From NCBI RefSeq assembly GCF_000423665.1, contig NZ_KE384071.1, positions 570,765 through 634,764 of the forward strand: a stretch of DNA of 64,000 bases, written 5' to 3'. The notes under the pieces were generated by a model. The model had not been told where the DNA came from. It did not search any database and was given only the letters and a program-made list of their open reading frames with translations. This document shows positions 57,382 to 64,000 of the stretch, piece by piece. How positions within the stretch are numbered: the stretch's first letter is position 1; each line of letters begins with the position of its first letter. The translations under genes were made by a program, and so were the position numbers. The stretch is from Solirubrobacter soli DSM 22325 (lineage in GTDB: Bacteria; Actinomycetota; Thermoleophilia; Solirubrobacterales; Solirubrobacteraceae).

Positions 57382-58122
57382 TCACTGACTGGGGAAGAAG
57401 GACTCCACGCGCAGTTCCTGGAGCGTGATGTCCTGCGGCGTCCCGACCGTCGTGACAAGTGAGAAATAGCTGAGTTCGCGGCCGGCCTTGGCGAAGCGGA
57501 TCGGCAGCAGCGGGAGCGGTGTGCGCGCGAAGTCCGGGGTGCGCCAGTGGGCGGGGATGCCATCGTCGGCGAGCACCTCGTCGAGCAGGCGGCGGGTGAC
57601 GAGGTCCGGTACGCCGCCGATCGCCTCGCGATGCACGCGTTGGACGAGCGCCTCGCCGGTCTCGTCCCAGTTGGCGACGTGGGGGCGCAGCGGACCGAAC
57701 ATCAGGCGCACGATGTTCCGTTCCGCGGTGGCGCCGTCGAGCAGCCAGCCGAAGAGCTCGTCCGCCGCCGGGTTGGCGCGCAGCAGGTTCCAGTGGCGGT
57801 CCATGACGACCGCCGGGTGTGGCAGGTGGGTGAGCATCGTGTTGAGCGCGTCGTTGACGGCTGTCATGGAAATGTCATCGAGCCCGGTCTCGCGGTACTG
57901 CGGCGCGTACCCGGCCGCGAGCAGGACCTGGTTGCGCTCGCGCAGCGGGACGTCGAGCGCGCGGGTGAGCGTGAGGACCATCTCGCGGCTCGGGTTCGCG
58001 CGGCCGCTCTCGACGAACGAGACGTGCCGCGGCGTCACGCCCGCCTCGTGGGCGAGCGCGAGCTGGCTCATCCGGCGCTCCGCGCGCCAGTGCTGCAACA
58101 GGACTCCGACGGGGCTGGCCAC
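57382..58122 (-). CDS. XRE-family regulator with MmyB-like ligand-binding domain
   Basis: A 246-residue protein. The N-terminal HTH (VGVLLQHWRAERRMSQLALA, then GVTPRHVSFVESGRANPSRE) is XRE type. The C-terminal domain (MLTHLPHPAVVMDRHWNLLR, ANPAADELFGWLL, then VRLMFGPLRPHVANWDE) is the MmyB-like PAS-related fold, which in this family binds small lipophilic ligands. It is divergent from the AhpD-like gene at 58210 across 87 bp that contain a dyad at 58158-58172, and it probably regulates that gene. Confidence 0.9.
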   Translation of the reverse strand: MASPVGVLLQHWRAERRMSQLALAHEAGVTPRHVSFVESGRANPSREMVLTLTRALDVPLRERNQVLLAAGYAPQYRETGLDDISMTAVNDALNTMLTHLPHPAVVMDRHWNLLRANPAADELFGWLLDGATAERNIVRLMFGPLRPHVANWDETGEALVQRVHREAIGGVPDLVTRRLLDEVLADDGIPAHWRTPDFARTPLPLLPIRFAKAGRELSYFSLVTTVGTPQDITLQELRVESFFPSQ

Positions 58123-58157
58123 CGCGCAAGCCTCTCATCCGCGGTGGGGCGACGCAC

Positions 58158-58172
58158 TTCCCCGGGAGGGAA
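58158..58172. promoter_or_regulatory. Dyad in the XRE/AhpD-like divergent region
   Basis: TTCCC and GGGAA arms are separated by CGGGA, giving a 15-bp imperfect palindrome midway between the two divergent starts. It is a candidate operator for the MmyB-type regulator. Confidence 0.35.
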
Positions 58173-58209
58173 TTGTTCCGCGTCCTCGATCGCTTGAGCC
58201 TGTGCCGCC

Positions 58210-58698
58210 ATGAGCACATTCACGATCCACCCCGGTTCGAGCGAGACCCTGTCGGCGCTCGAGCGCAACATCGGGTTCATCCCGAACCTCGCGGCCGCGA
58301 TCGGCGCCTCGCCGACCGCGATCTCCGGCTTCGTCGGCCTCCAGACCGCGCTGCGCGGCTCGACGCTGAGCGGCCTGGAACGCGAGATCGTCGGCGTCAC
58401 CGTGAGCCGCTTCAACGACTGCGCGTACTCGCTCGCGGCGCATTCGAAGTTCGCGCGGTCCAGCGGCGGCTCCGCGGAGCTCGTGGCCGCGCTGGTCGAC
58501 GGGTCGCCGCTGGCGGACGAGCGGCACGAGGCGCTGCGGGCGTTCGCCATCGCGCTGCTCGAGCAGCGCGGTCACGTGTCCACCGACCTCGAGCCCGAGA
58601 CCGCGCTCGAGGTGATCGCCCAGGTCGCCTACACGACGTTCGCCAACTACGCCGCCGACGTGTCGGGGGCGGCGATCGACGACGCGTTCCGCGCGTAG
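58210..58698 (+). CDS. Carboxymuconolactone decarboxylase/AhpD-like protein
   Basis: A 162-residue, all-helical protein: NIGFIPNLAAAIGASPTAIS, GLEREIVGVTVSRFNDCAYS and LAAHSKFARSSGG, ending ANYAADVSGAAIDDAF. AhpD-type peroxidase-adaptor proteins carry CxxC-x3-H at the central helix; here the second Cys is Ser (DCAYSLAAH), so disulfide redox cycling is unlikely in the usual way. It is divergent from the XRE regulator. The last 52 bases overlap the convergent PucR-type gene. Confidence 0.85.
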   Translation: MSTFTIHPGSSETLSALERNIGFIPNLAAAIGASPTAISGFVGLQTALRGSTLSGLEREIVGVTVSRFNDCAYSLAAHSKFARSSGGSAELVAALVDGSPLADERHEALRAFAIALLEQRGHVSTDLEPETALEVIAQVAYTTFANYAADVSGAAIDDAFRA

Positions 58699-59834
58699 CC
58701 GATCCGCAGCGCGGCGGTCAGCTCGACCAGCTCGGCGAAGCGGCGCGGGTCGCGGCCGGTCAGCTCCTGCACGCGTGTGAGGCGGTAGTGGACGGTGTTG
58801 GGGTGGACGCCGAGCGCGGCGGCGGTGCGCGCGACGTTCAGGTCGGCCGCCGCATAGGCGTGCAGGGTCTCCGCGAGGTTCCCGAGCTGGTCCAGGCCGC
58901 GCGGGAGCAGACGGTGCGCGGTGTCGTCGGCGGCCTCGGTGAGGTAGTCGAACAGGCCGATCTCCTCCAGCGCCGCCACGGGCGCGGCGTGCCGGAGCGC
59001 GCGCCGCGCCTCGCCGTAGCCGCGGGTCAGCTCCTCCAGCCGTGGGCAGGTGGAGCTGACCCCGGCGCGGAGGCGCAGCTCGTGGTTGCGCTCCAGCAGG
59101 TGCGCGGTGCGCTCGAGCGCGCCGCGCAGCTCGCGCGGGCCGCGGCGGACGTAGACGGGCGCGATCGCGACGACCTCGTCGAGGTCGGCGACGACGAAGT
59201 CGCATTCGCGGGCGAGCGCGCGCAGGACGAGCCGGTCCGCCGGCGTGGCCACGACGACGACGTGCGCGCTCGCGGGGCGCAGCCCGAGCGCCTCGGCGCG
59301 GGCGTCGTCAGGCGGCTGGCCGGCGAGCAGGCGGTCGAGCAGGTCGCGGCGGGCGCGCTCGGTCTCCGATGCCAGCGCGTGGCTCTCGCGCAGGTAGGCC
59401 TCCGCGACCGCGACGCTGATCGCGTGGGTGTAGCGGAACGTGAACGCGGTCAGGTCCTGCGCGGCGCGCATGCCCTCCGGCGAGTCTCCGGCCTTCTCGA
59501 CGATCGCCTCCCACACCGTGCGCTGGCCGATCAGGTACGCCTCCAGCAGCGCGTCGAGGCCGAGCAGGTCGCGGGCGCGGCGGGCGCCGCGCTCGCGGAC
59601 GAAGTCGAGCTCGGCGCCGGCCGGAGGCGCGCAGGCGCGCGCGGCCTTCAGGAACGCGTGCACGTGGGCGACGCTGTGCTCGAGCACCTCGGCGACGAAC
59701 GCCGGGTCGCGCACGCTCGCGAACTCCTCCACCTCGGCGCGGACGCCGACCAGCATCCGCCGCGCGATCGCCTCCGCGTCGAGCTCCATCGCGTCCAGGA
59801 CACGATTGTGCAGGTCCACCAAAGACGCGGCCAC
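58647..59834 (-). CDS. PucR/CdaR-family transcriptional regulator
   Basis: A GTG at 59834 (VAASLVDLHNRVLDAM) gives about 395 residues. The longer start at 59903 would run into the divergent glyoxalase gene, and an ATG at 59786 is also possible. A helical N-terminal domain is followed by a GGDEF-like degenerate fold (ALARECDFVVADLDEVVAI, RAGVSSTCPRLEELTRGYGE) and the PucR C-terminal HTH: LAETLHAYAAADLNVARTAA, then ALGVHPNTVHYRLTRVQELT. Such proteins activate catabolic or stress genes. Its C terminus overlaps the AhpD-like gene by 52 bases, a long convergent overlap. Confidence 0.85.
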   Translation of the reverse strand: MAASLVDLHNRVLDAMELDAEAIARRMLVGVRAEVEEFASVRDPAFVAEVLEHSVAHVHAFLKAARACAPPAGAELDFVRERGARRARDLLGLDALLEAYLIGQRTVWEAIVEKAGDSPEGMRAAQDLTAFTFRYTHAISVAVAEAYLRESHALASETERARRDLLDRLLAGQPPDDARAEALGLRPASAHVVVVATPADRLVLRALARECDFVVADLDEVVAIAPVYVRRGPRELRGALERTAHLLERNHELRLRAGVSSTCPRLEELTRGYGEARRALRHAAPVAALEEIGLFDYLTEAADDTAHRLLPRGLDQLGNLAETLHAYAAADLNVARTAAALGVHPNTVHYRLTRVQELTGRDPRRFAELVELTAALRIGYARNASSIAAPDTSAA

Positions 59835-59890
59835 GATCCTGGCGATTCCTCCGTAGAGCGGCCTCCGGGTCGTGCATACCGTACAGCGCC

Positions 59891-60247
59891 ATGGCCCATC
59901 CAATCGTGTGGTTCGAAGTGATCGGGAAGGACGCCGAGGCCCTCAGCCGGTTCTACGGGGACCTGTTCGACTGGAAGATGGATGCCGTGCCGGGCGGCTA
60001 CTACATGGCCACGCCGGAGGGTGCCGAACGACCCACGGGCGGCGTCGGCGCGGACCCGTCAGGCGGCGCCGGCCACGTCACCTTCTACGCCCAGTGCGAC
60101 GACCTGCAGGCGATGCTCGACAAGGCGTCGTCGCTCGGTGGGACGACGATCATGCCGCCCAGCGAGCCGATGGAGGGAACCACGATCGCGCTGTTCGCCG
60201 ACCCGGAGGGTCACGTCGTCGGCTTGGTGAAGTCCGACAACGGCTAA
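59891..60247 (+). CDS. Glyoxalase/VOC-superfamily protein
   Basis: A 118-residue, two-beta-alpha-beta-beta-beta VOC protein. HPIVWFEVIGKDAEALSRFY opens the first module, then GDLFDWKMDAVPGGYYMATP. GHVTFYAQCDDLQAMLDKAS opens the second, then GGTTIMPPSEPMEGTTIALF and ADPEGHVVGLVK. This is the group seen next to actinobacterial regulators with FxGxxFGW-like motifs (here GDLFDWK). It may bind a metal or small ligand; substrate unknown. It converges with the COG4315-type gene (4-bp overlap). Confidence 0.87.
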   Translation: MAHPIVWFEVIGKDAEALSRFYGDLFDWKMDAVPGGYYMATPEGAERPTGGVGADPSGGAGHVTFYAQCDDLQAMLDKASSLGGTTIMPPSEPMEGTTIALFADPEGHVVGLVKSDNG

Positions 60248-60654
60248 GGGCGGCGGCGGCCGTCGGCGCCGATCACCCACCAGTTGCCGCCGTTGAGGAA
60301 GACGTTGTGGCACCGGACCTCGCCCTTGCCCTCGTGGGCGTAGTAGTAGAGCGGGCGTCCGCGGTAGGTGACCTGGCGCCGGCTGCCGCGGCGGATCGAG
60401 CCGAGCAATGAGGCCTTGACGCCCTTGCCGGCGACGGGCTTGCCGGACGTGTAGACGGGCGGCCAGGCCTCGGCGCAGGCGCCCTTGCAGTTGGTCTTGT
60501 TGCGGCCGTCCTTCTCGAAGACGTAGATCGCCTGGCGGTTCGGGCCCCACAGCATCGTGCCGAACTTCGACGAGGCCGCGGTGATCTTTGTGCCGGCCGC
60601 CTCGGCGGGCGCGGCGATCGTCAGCAGCGCGATCAGGGCCAGGAGTGCTCGCAT
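60244..60654 (-). CDS. Secreted COG4315-type repeat protein
   Basis: The ATG at 60654 starts a signal peptide (MRALLALIALLTIAAPAEA); 136 residues. The paired repeat has MLWGPNRQAIYVFEKDGRNK and, after CKGACAEAWPPVY, a second module with VTYRGRPLYYYAHEGKGEVR. YxFxxD (YVFEKD) and CxxxCxxxWPP are the signature of this 'secreted repeat of unknown function' family, often annotated as a lipoprotein. No lipobox Cys is seen here. Role unknown; possibly redox- or metal-linked from neighbours in other genomes. Confidence 0.85.
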   Translation of the reverse strand: MRALLALIALLTIAAPAEAAGTKITAASSKFGTMLWGPNRQAIYVFEKDGRNKTNCKGACAEAWPPVYTSGKPVAGKGVKASLLGSIRRGSRRQVTYRGRPLYYYAHEGKGEVRCHNVFLNGGNWWVIGADGRRRP

Positions 60655-60800
60655 GGTTTCTGAGCGTCGCATGAAGATCTTGCGACGGTCTTACAGGTGG
60701 ACAAACGGAGCCGCGTTCGTTTCGTACACGTGGATAAGGACGTGCTCCGCCGGGCCGGACAGGGTTCCGGGCGGAGAGTCCGTCCACAGCTGGGAGTCAT

Positions 60801-61154
60801 ATGAAGCTCGTTATCGGGATCGTCCGTCCCGAGAAGACGAACGAGGTGCTGGAAGCCCTCTACCGCGCCGAGGTGCGGGGGTTCACGATGAGCAGGGTGC
60901 AGGGGCACGGCGGGGAGCTCGACCGTGTCGAGACCTACCGCGGGACGAGCGTGCGGGTCGGGCTCACCGAGAAGGTGCGCTTCGAGATCGCGGTGTCCGA
61001 CGAGTTCGTCGAGCCGACGCTCGACGCGTTGTGCTCGGGCGGGCACACCGGCGAGGTGGGAGACGGGAAGATCTTCGTGCTCGACCTCGAGCAGGTCGTG
61101 CGCATCCGGACCTCTGAGACGGACAACGCGGCGGTGACGCCGGTGGGCGCCTGA
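60801..61154 (+). CDS. PII-family nitrogen regulatory protein (GlnK-like) without T-loop Tyr51
   Basis: A 117-residue PII protein: MKLVIGIVRPEKTNEVLEAL at the start, and the B-loop TGEVGDGKIFVLDLEQVVRI with its conserved Lys90-type residue. The T-loop reads GELDRVETYRGTSVRVGL: the Tyr46 equivalent is present, but Tyr51, the uridylylation or adenylylation target, is Val. GGGAG at 4 bases before the ATG is its ribosome binding site. Its TGA overlaps the amt ATG by one base, the usual glnK-amtB linkage. It probably gates the Amt channel in response to ATP/ADP and 2-oxoglutarate without covalent control. Confidence 0.92.
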   Translation: MKLVIGIVRPEKTNEVLEALYRAEVRGFTMSRVQGHGGELDRVETYRGTSVRVGLTEKVRFEIAVSDEFVEPTLDALCSGGHTGEVGDGKIFVLDLEQVVRIRTSETDNAAVTPVGA

Positions 61155-62440
61155 TGATCGACAAGGGCGATACCGCCTGGATGCTGATGGCGACCGCGCT
61201 GGTGCTGCTGATGACGCCGGCGCTCGGGCTCTTCTACGCCGGCCTGGTGCGGTCCAAGAACACGCTCAACACGTTCATGATGTGCGTCGCCGCGCTGGCG
61301 GTGGCGACGATCACGTGGGCGCTGATCGGGTACTCGCTGGCGTTCGACTCAGGGAACGGGTTCGTGGGCGGACTCGGCCACGCGTTCCTTTCCGGGGTTG
61401 GCTTCGAGCCGCGCGAGGGGACGACGATCCCGTCGCTGGTGTTCTTCGCGTTCCAGGCGACGTTCTGCATCATCACGACGGCGCTCGTGGCGGGCGCGGT
61501 GGTCGAGCGGATGCGGTTCGGGCCGTTCCTGGTCTTCAGCGCGCTGTGGTCGGTGCTCGTCTACAGCGTGCTGGCGCACTGGGCGTGGGGCGGCGGGTGG
61601 TTGCAGACGCAGGGGACGCTCGACTTCGCCGGCGGCGTCCCGGTCGAGATGGGCTCGGGCTTCTCCGCTCTGGCCGCGGCGCTGGTGGTCGGCGCGCGGC
61701 GCGACTACGGGCGCCAGGCGTTCCTCCCGCACAACTCGATGTTCGTCCTGCTCGGCGCGGGGCTGCTGTGGTTCGGGTGGTTCGGGTTCAACGGCGGGTC
61801 GGGTTTCGGGGCGGGCGACGCGAGCGTGCTCGCGTTCGTCAACACGCTGCTGACGCCCGGCTGCGCCCTGGCGACCTGGTTCGTCCTGGATCTCCTGCGG
61901 TCGCGCCAGGTGACGGCGATCGGGGCGGCGACGGCGATCGTCGTCGGCTGCGTGGGGATCACGCCCGCGGCGGGGTTCGTCTCGCCGCTGTGGGCGATGG
62001 TGCTCGGCGTGGTCGCGGCGCTGCCGAGCTATGCGGTGATCATGCTGCGGCCGCGGTTCCGGATCGACGAGACGTTGGATGTGCTCGCCGCGCATGGCGT
62101 CGCGGGCCTGACGGGGATCGTGTTCATCGGGTTCTTCGCGCAGAAGGCGTGGAACGGGGTCGCGGACGGGCTGTTCTACGGCGATCCCACGCAGCTGCTC
62201 GAACAGCTGGTGGCGATCGTCGCGACGCCCGCCTACGCGTTCGGCGCGACGTTCGCGCTGCTGAAGCTGATCGCGGTGTTCGCCCCGCTGCGCGCGGACG
62301 CCGAGGAGGAGGCGCTCGGGATGGACCTCGTCGCCCACGGCGAGGAGGCCTACGCGTCGGGCGAGGGCGCGATCCTGGTCGAGATCCCCGAGCCGAAGCC
62401 GCGGTCGCGACGCGAGCGCGCCCTCGTGTTGGAAAATTGA
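61154..62440 (+). CDS. amt: Ammonium transporter (Amt/Mep) with Glu at the first twin-histidine position
   Basis: A 428-residue, 11-transmembrane protein. TAWMLMATALVLLMTPALGL opens it and FYAGLVRSKN is the family signature. The pore residues differ: DFAGGVPVEMGSGFSALAAA has Glu where E. coli AmtB has His168, while DVLAAHGVAGLTG keeps the second His (His318). WFGFNGGSGFG is normal. Fungal Mep1/Mep3 show the same His-to-Glu change. The C-terminal 50 residues (LGMDLVAHGEEAYA) are the PII-contact region in AmtB. It is translationally coupled to the PII gene. Confidence 0.93.
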   Translation: MIDKGDTAWMLMATALVLLMTPALGLFYAGLVRSKNTLNTFMMCVAALAVATITWALIGYSLAFDSGNGFVGGLGHAFLSGVGFEPREGTTIPSLVFFAFQATFCIITTALVAGAVVERMRFGPFLVFSALWSVLVYSVLAHWAWGGGWLQTQGTLDFAGGVPVEMGSGFSALAAALVVGARRDYGRQAFLPHNSMFVLLGAGLLWFGWFGFNGGSGFGAGDASVLAFVNTLLTPGCALATWFVLDLLRSRQVTAIGAATAIVVGCVGITPAAGFVSPLWAMVLGVVAALPSYAVIMLRPRFRIDETLDVLAAHGVAGLTGIVFIGFFAQKAWNGVADGLFYGDPTQLLEQLVAIVATPAYAFGATFALLKLIAVFAPLRADAEEEALGMDLVAHGEEAYASGEGAILVEIPEPKPRSRRERALVLEN

Positions 62441-64000
62441 CCGCCTGGCACTGGCACCGCTGATCGGCCGCCGGGACGAGCTCGCCTCGATCGAGCAGGT
62501 GATCGAGACGGCCTCGGGCGGCCACAGCGGCGTGTTGGTGGTGCGCGGCGTGCCGGGCGTCGGCAAGACCACGCTGCTCGACGCCGCGGTGTCGGCCGCG
62601 CACGGGTTTCGCGTCCTGCGGGCGGAGGGCGTGGAGGCCGAGTCGGAGCTCGCCTTCGCGGGCCTGCACCAGCTCCTGCGCCCGCTGTCGGAGCTGCTCG
62701 ACCGGCTTCCGGGCGCGCAACGGAGCGCCCTGGCCTTCGGCGGCGACGCCGACCGGTTCGTCGTCGCCGCGGCCACGCTGCAACTGCTCGCCGAGGCCGC
62801 CGAGGAGCAGCCGCTGCTGGTCGTCGTCGACGACCTCCAGTGGCTCGATCGCCCGTCGGCCGAGGCGCTCGGCTTCGTGGCGCGGCGTCTGGACGCCGAG
62901 CCGATCGCGTTGCTGCTCGCGTTCCGCGACAGCTTCCCCATCCCGCCGGGCCTCGCCCGGTTCCCCTCGTTGACGCTCGGCGGGTTGTCGCGTGAAGACG
63001 CCCGCGCGGTGCTCGACGGCGGTGTCCGGTTGACGCCCGCGGAACGCGACCGCGTCCTCGATGCCGCCGAGGGCATCCCGCTCGCATTGTTGGAGCTGCC
63101 GCGCGGACCCCTCGCGGAGATGGGCTCGGTCGAACGCGGCTTCGCGGGGCGTTTGGCGGAACTGCCAGAGGCGACGCGGGCGGCGGTGCTGCTGGCGGCG
63201 GCCGACGACGACCCGGAGGGCCGCACGGCGCTGCGCGCGCTGGCGACGGGCGGCGACGCGCGACGCCTCTCCGCGGGCGACCTCGGCGCCGCCGAGGTCG
63301 CCGGACTCGTGCGGGTCGGCGACGGGCGGGTCGTGTTCCGGCATCCGCTCGTGCGCTCGGCGGCGTACAGCGCAGCGACATTCGAGCAGCGCCGGCGCGC
63401 GCACGCGGCACTCGCCGACGCGCTCACGGCCAACGCGGACGCGGACCGCCGCGCATGGCACCGCGCGAGCGCCGCCGCGGCGCCCGACGCGCAGGTCGCG
63501 GAGGAGCTCGTCCACTCGGCCGAGCGTGCCCGCGCGCGCGGCGGCCACGCGGCGGCGGCCGCGACCCTCGAGCGCGCCGCACGCCTCACCGAGGACGACG
63601 CGCTGCGCGCCCAGCGCCTCGTCGCCGCCGCCGACAGCGCCCGCTACGCCGGCGACGTCACCCACGCCGAGGAGCTCGCCGGCGAGGCGCTGCGGTTGGC
63701 GGGAGCGATGACGCGCGGGCCGGGCGCGAGCGGCGTGGGCGGCGCGAGCGGAGCGGCCGGCGTGGGCGGCCCCGCCGGCGTGGGCGGCCCCGCCGGCGTG
63801 GGCGGCCCCGCCGGCGTGGGCGGCCCCGCCGGCGTGGGCGGCCCCGCCGGCGCGAGCGGCCCCGCCGGCGTGGGCGGCGCCAGCGGCGGCGAGAGCCCGA
63901 GCGACGCGGCCGGCGCGGGCGACGCGAGCGGGCGCGCCGACTCGCTCGACGTGGTCGTCGCGCACGCCACGGCGATTCGCGGGGCGATCCGGGCGCATCG
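62436..64000 (+). CDS. LuxR/MalT-type ATPase regulator (3' end outside window)
   Basis: The frame opens at about 62436 and conserved sequence starts with PLIGRRDELASIEQVIETAS. The Walker A motif is VRGVPGVGKTTLLDAAVSAA and Walker B LLVVVDDLQWLDRPSAEALG, then helical repeats of the STAND/MalT type (VGDGRVVFRHPLVRSAAYSA). No ATG, GTG or TTG precedes the conserved N terminus in this frame; candidates are ATT at 62436, CTG at 62445 or CTG at 62460. The first standard start, GTG 62499, would cut into the family block. An 18-triplet Gly-X-Y stretch (63723-63884) interrupts the helical part. The LuxR HTH expected at the C terminus lies outside the window. Confidence 0.75.
   Translation, partial: MDRLALAPLIGRRDELASIEQVIETASGGHSGVLVVRGVPGVGKTTLLDAAVSAAHGFRVLRAEGVEAESELAFAGLHQLLRPLSELLDRLPGAQRSALAFGGDADRFVVAAATLQLLAEAAEEQPLLVVVDDLQWLDRPSAEALGFVARRLDAEPIALLLAFRDSFPIPPGLARFPSLTLGGLSREDARAVLDGGVRLTPAERDRVLDAAEGIPLALLELPRGPLAEMGSVERGFAGRLAELPEATRAAVLLAAADDDPEGRTALRALATGGDARRLSAGDLGAAEVAGLVRVGDGRVVFRHPLVRSAAYSAATFEQRRRAHAALADALTANADADRRAWHRASAAAAPDAQVAEELVHSAERARARGGHAAAAATLERAARLTEDDALRAQRLVAAADSARYAGDVTHAEELAGEALRLAGAMTRGPGASGVGGASGAAGVGGPAGVGGPAGVGGPAGVGGPAGVGGPAGASGPAGVGGASGGESPSDAAGAGDASGRADSLDVVVAHATAIRGAIRAH
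63756..63881 (+). repeat. Seven tandem 18-bp repeats encoding collagen-like triplets
   Basis: Units of GCCGGCGTGGGCGGCCCC begin at 63756. The first five are exact, the sixth reads GCCGGCGCGAGCGGCCCC and the seventh ends GGCGCC. In the ATPase frame each encodes Ala-Gly-Val-Gly-Gly-Pro, which continues a Gly-X-Y register. Confidence 0.9.

Noticed and set aside
61349..63589. A 746-codon minus-strand open frame at the window end
   Set aside because: It is Arg/Ser-rich shadow of amt and the ATPase gene; the plus-strand frames carry Amt and Walker motifs.

Overview
The window is very GC-rich, with tightly packed, mostly ATGA/GTGA-overlapping genes, frequent GTG starts and many secreted proteins carrying PKD, LamG, Ig-like and metzincin domains. 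This points to a high-GC actinobacterium. The mix of actinobacterial KorAB, an ECF42 sigma factor and many basic-tailed secreted metalloproteases fits Thermoleophilia/Solirubrobacterales best, but that placement is inference from gene content. No rRNA, tRNA, CRISPR array, prophage or intact insertion sequence was seen.

Region 1 (1-8943, all minus strand) is one compact operon. Its order is a MobA-MoaD fusion, an aldehyde:ferredoxin oxidoreductase (AOR), an NAD-type formate dehydrogenase-like catalytic subunit, a fused NuoE/NuoF-type diaphorase, MoeA, and a second MoeA-like protein cut by the window edge. It looks like a self-contained molybdo/tungsto-enzyme module with its own cofactor-maturation genes. 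Region 2 (9076-15809) holds secreted proteins: a CAP protein, an HExxHxxGxxQ metallopeptidase, a Ca-binding-like protein and a STAS protein in one overlapping unit, then a large reprolysin-like protease and a decayed carbohydrate-binding fragment.

Region 3 (15820-26337) has a YCII-ECF42 sigma pair, two secreted propeller-like proteins, a methyltransferase, then a Gfo/Idh/MocA oxidoreductase and TetR regulator facing a methyltransferase across two near-identical operators, and an RTX-repeat protein. Region 4 (26561-38972) is mixed: a triplicated TPR protein, LtrA, PhzF, a small surface-carbohydrate set (GT2, PIG-L deacetylase, epimerase, HAD), a GNAT gene abutting a RAYT transposase remnant, YbaK, an SDR, an orphan peptide-type ABC permease, an amidohydrolase and a MalY/PatB-type lyase. 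Region 5 (38957-45722) has KorAB, with a promoter suggesting leaderless korA mRNA, an amidase and a second canonical metzincin.

Region 6 (45831-50155) carries the most system-like cassette: a response regulator/Grx-like/thioredoxin-reductase-like fusion without the CxxC, a cNMP-binding histidine kinase and a ZnF-UBP protein, joined by ATGA overlaps, followed upstream by an L,D-transpeptidase. Region 7 (50200-64000) has a large TPR/NTPase-like protein, a 1755-residue secreted sugar-dehydrogenase/LamG protein, an MmyB-type XRE regulator facing an AhpD-like protein, a PucR regulator, a glyoxalase-like protein, and an unusual PII-Amt pair. It ends in a truncated LuxR-type ATPase gene that contains 18 Gly-X-Y triplets.
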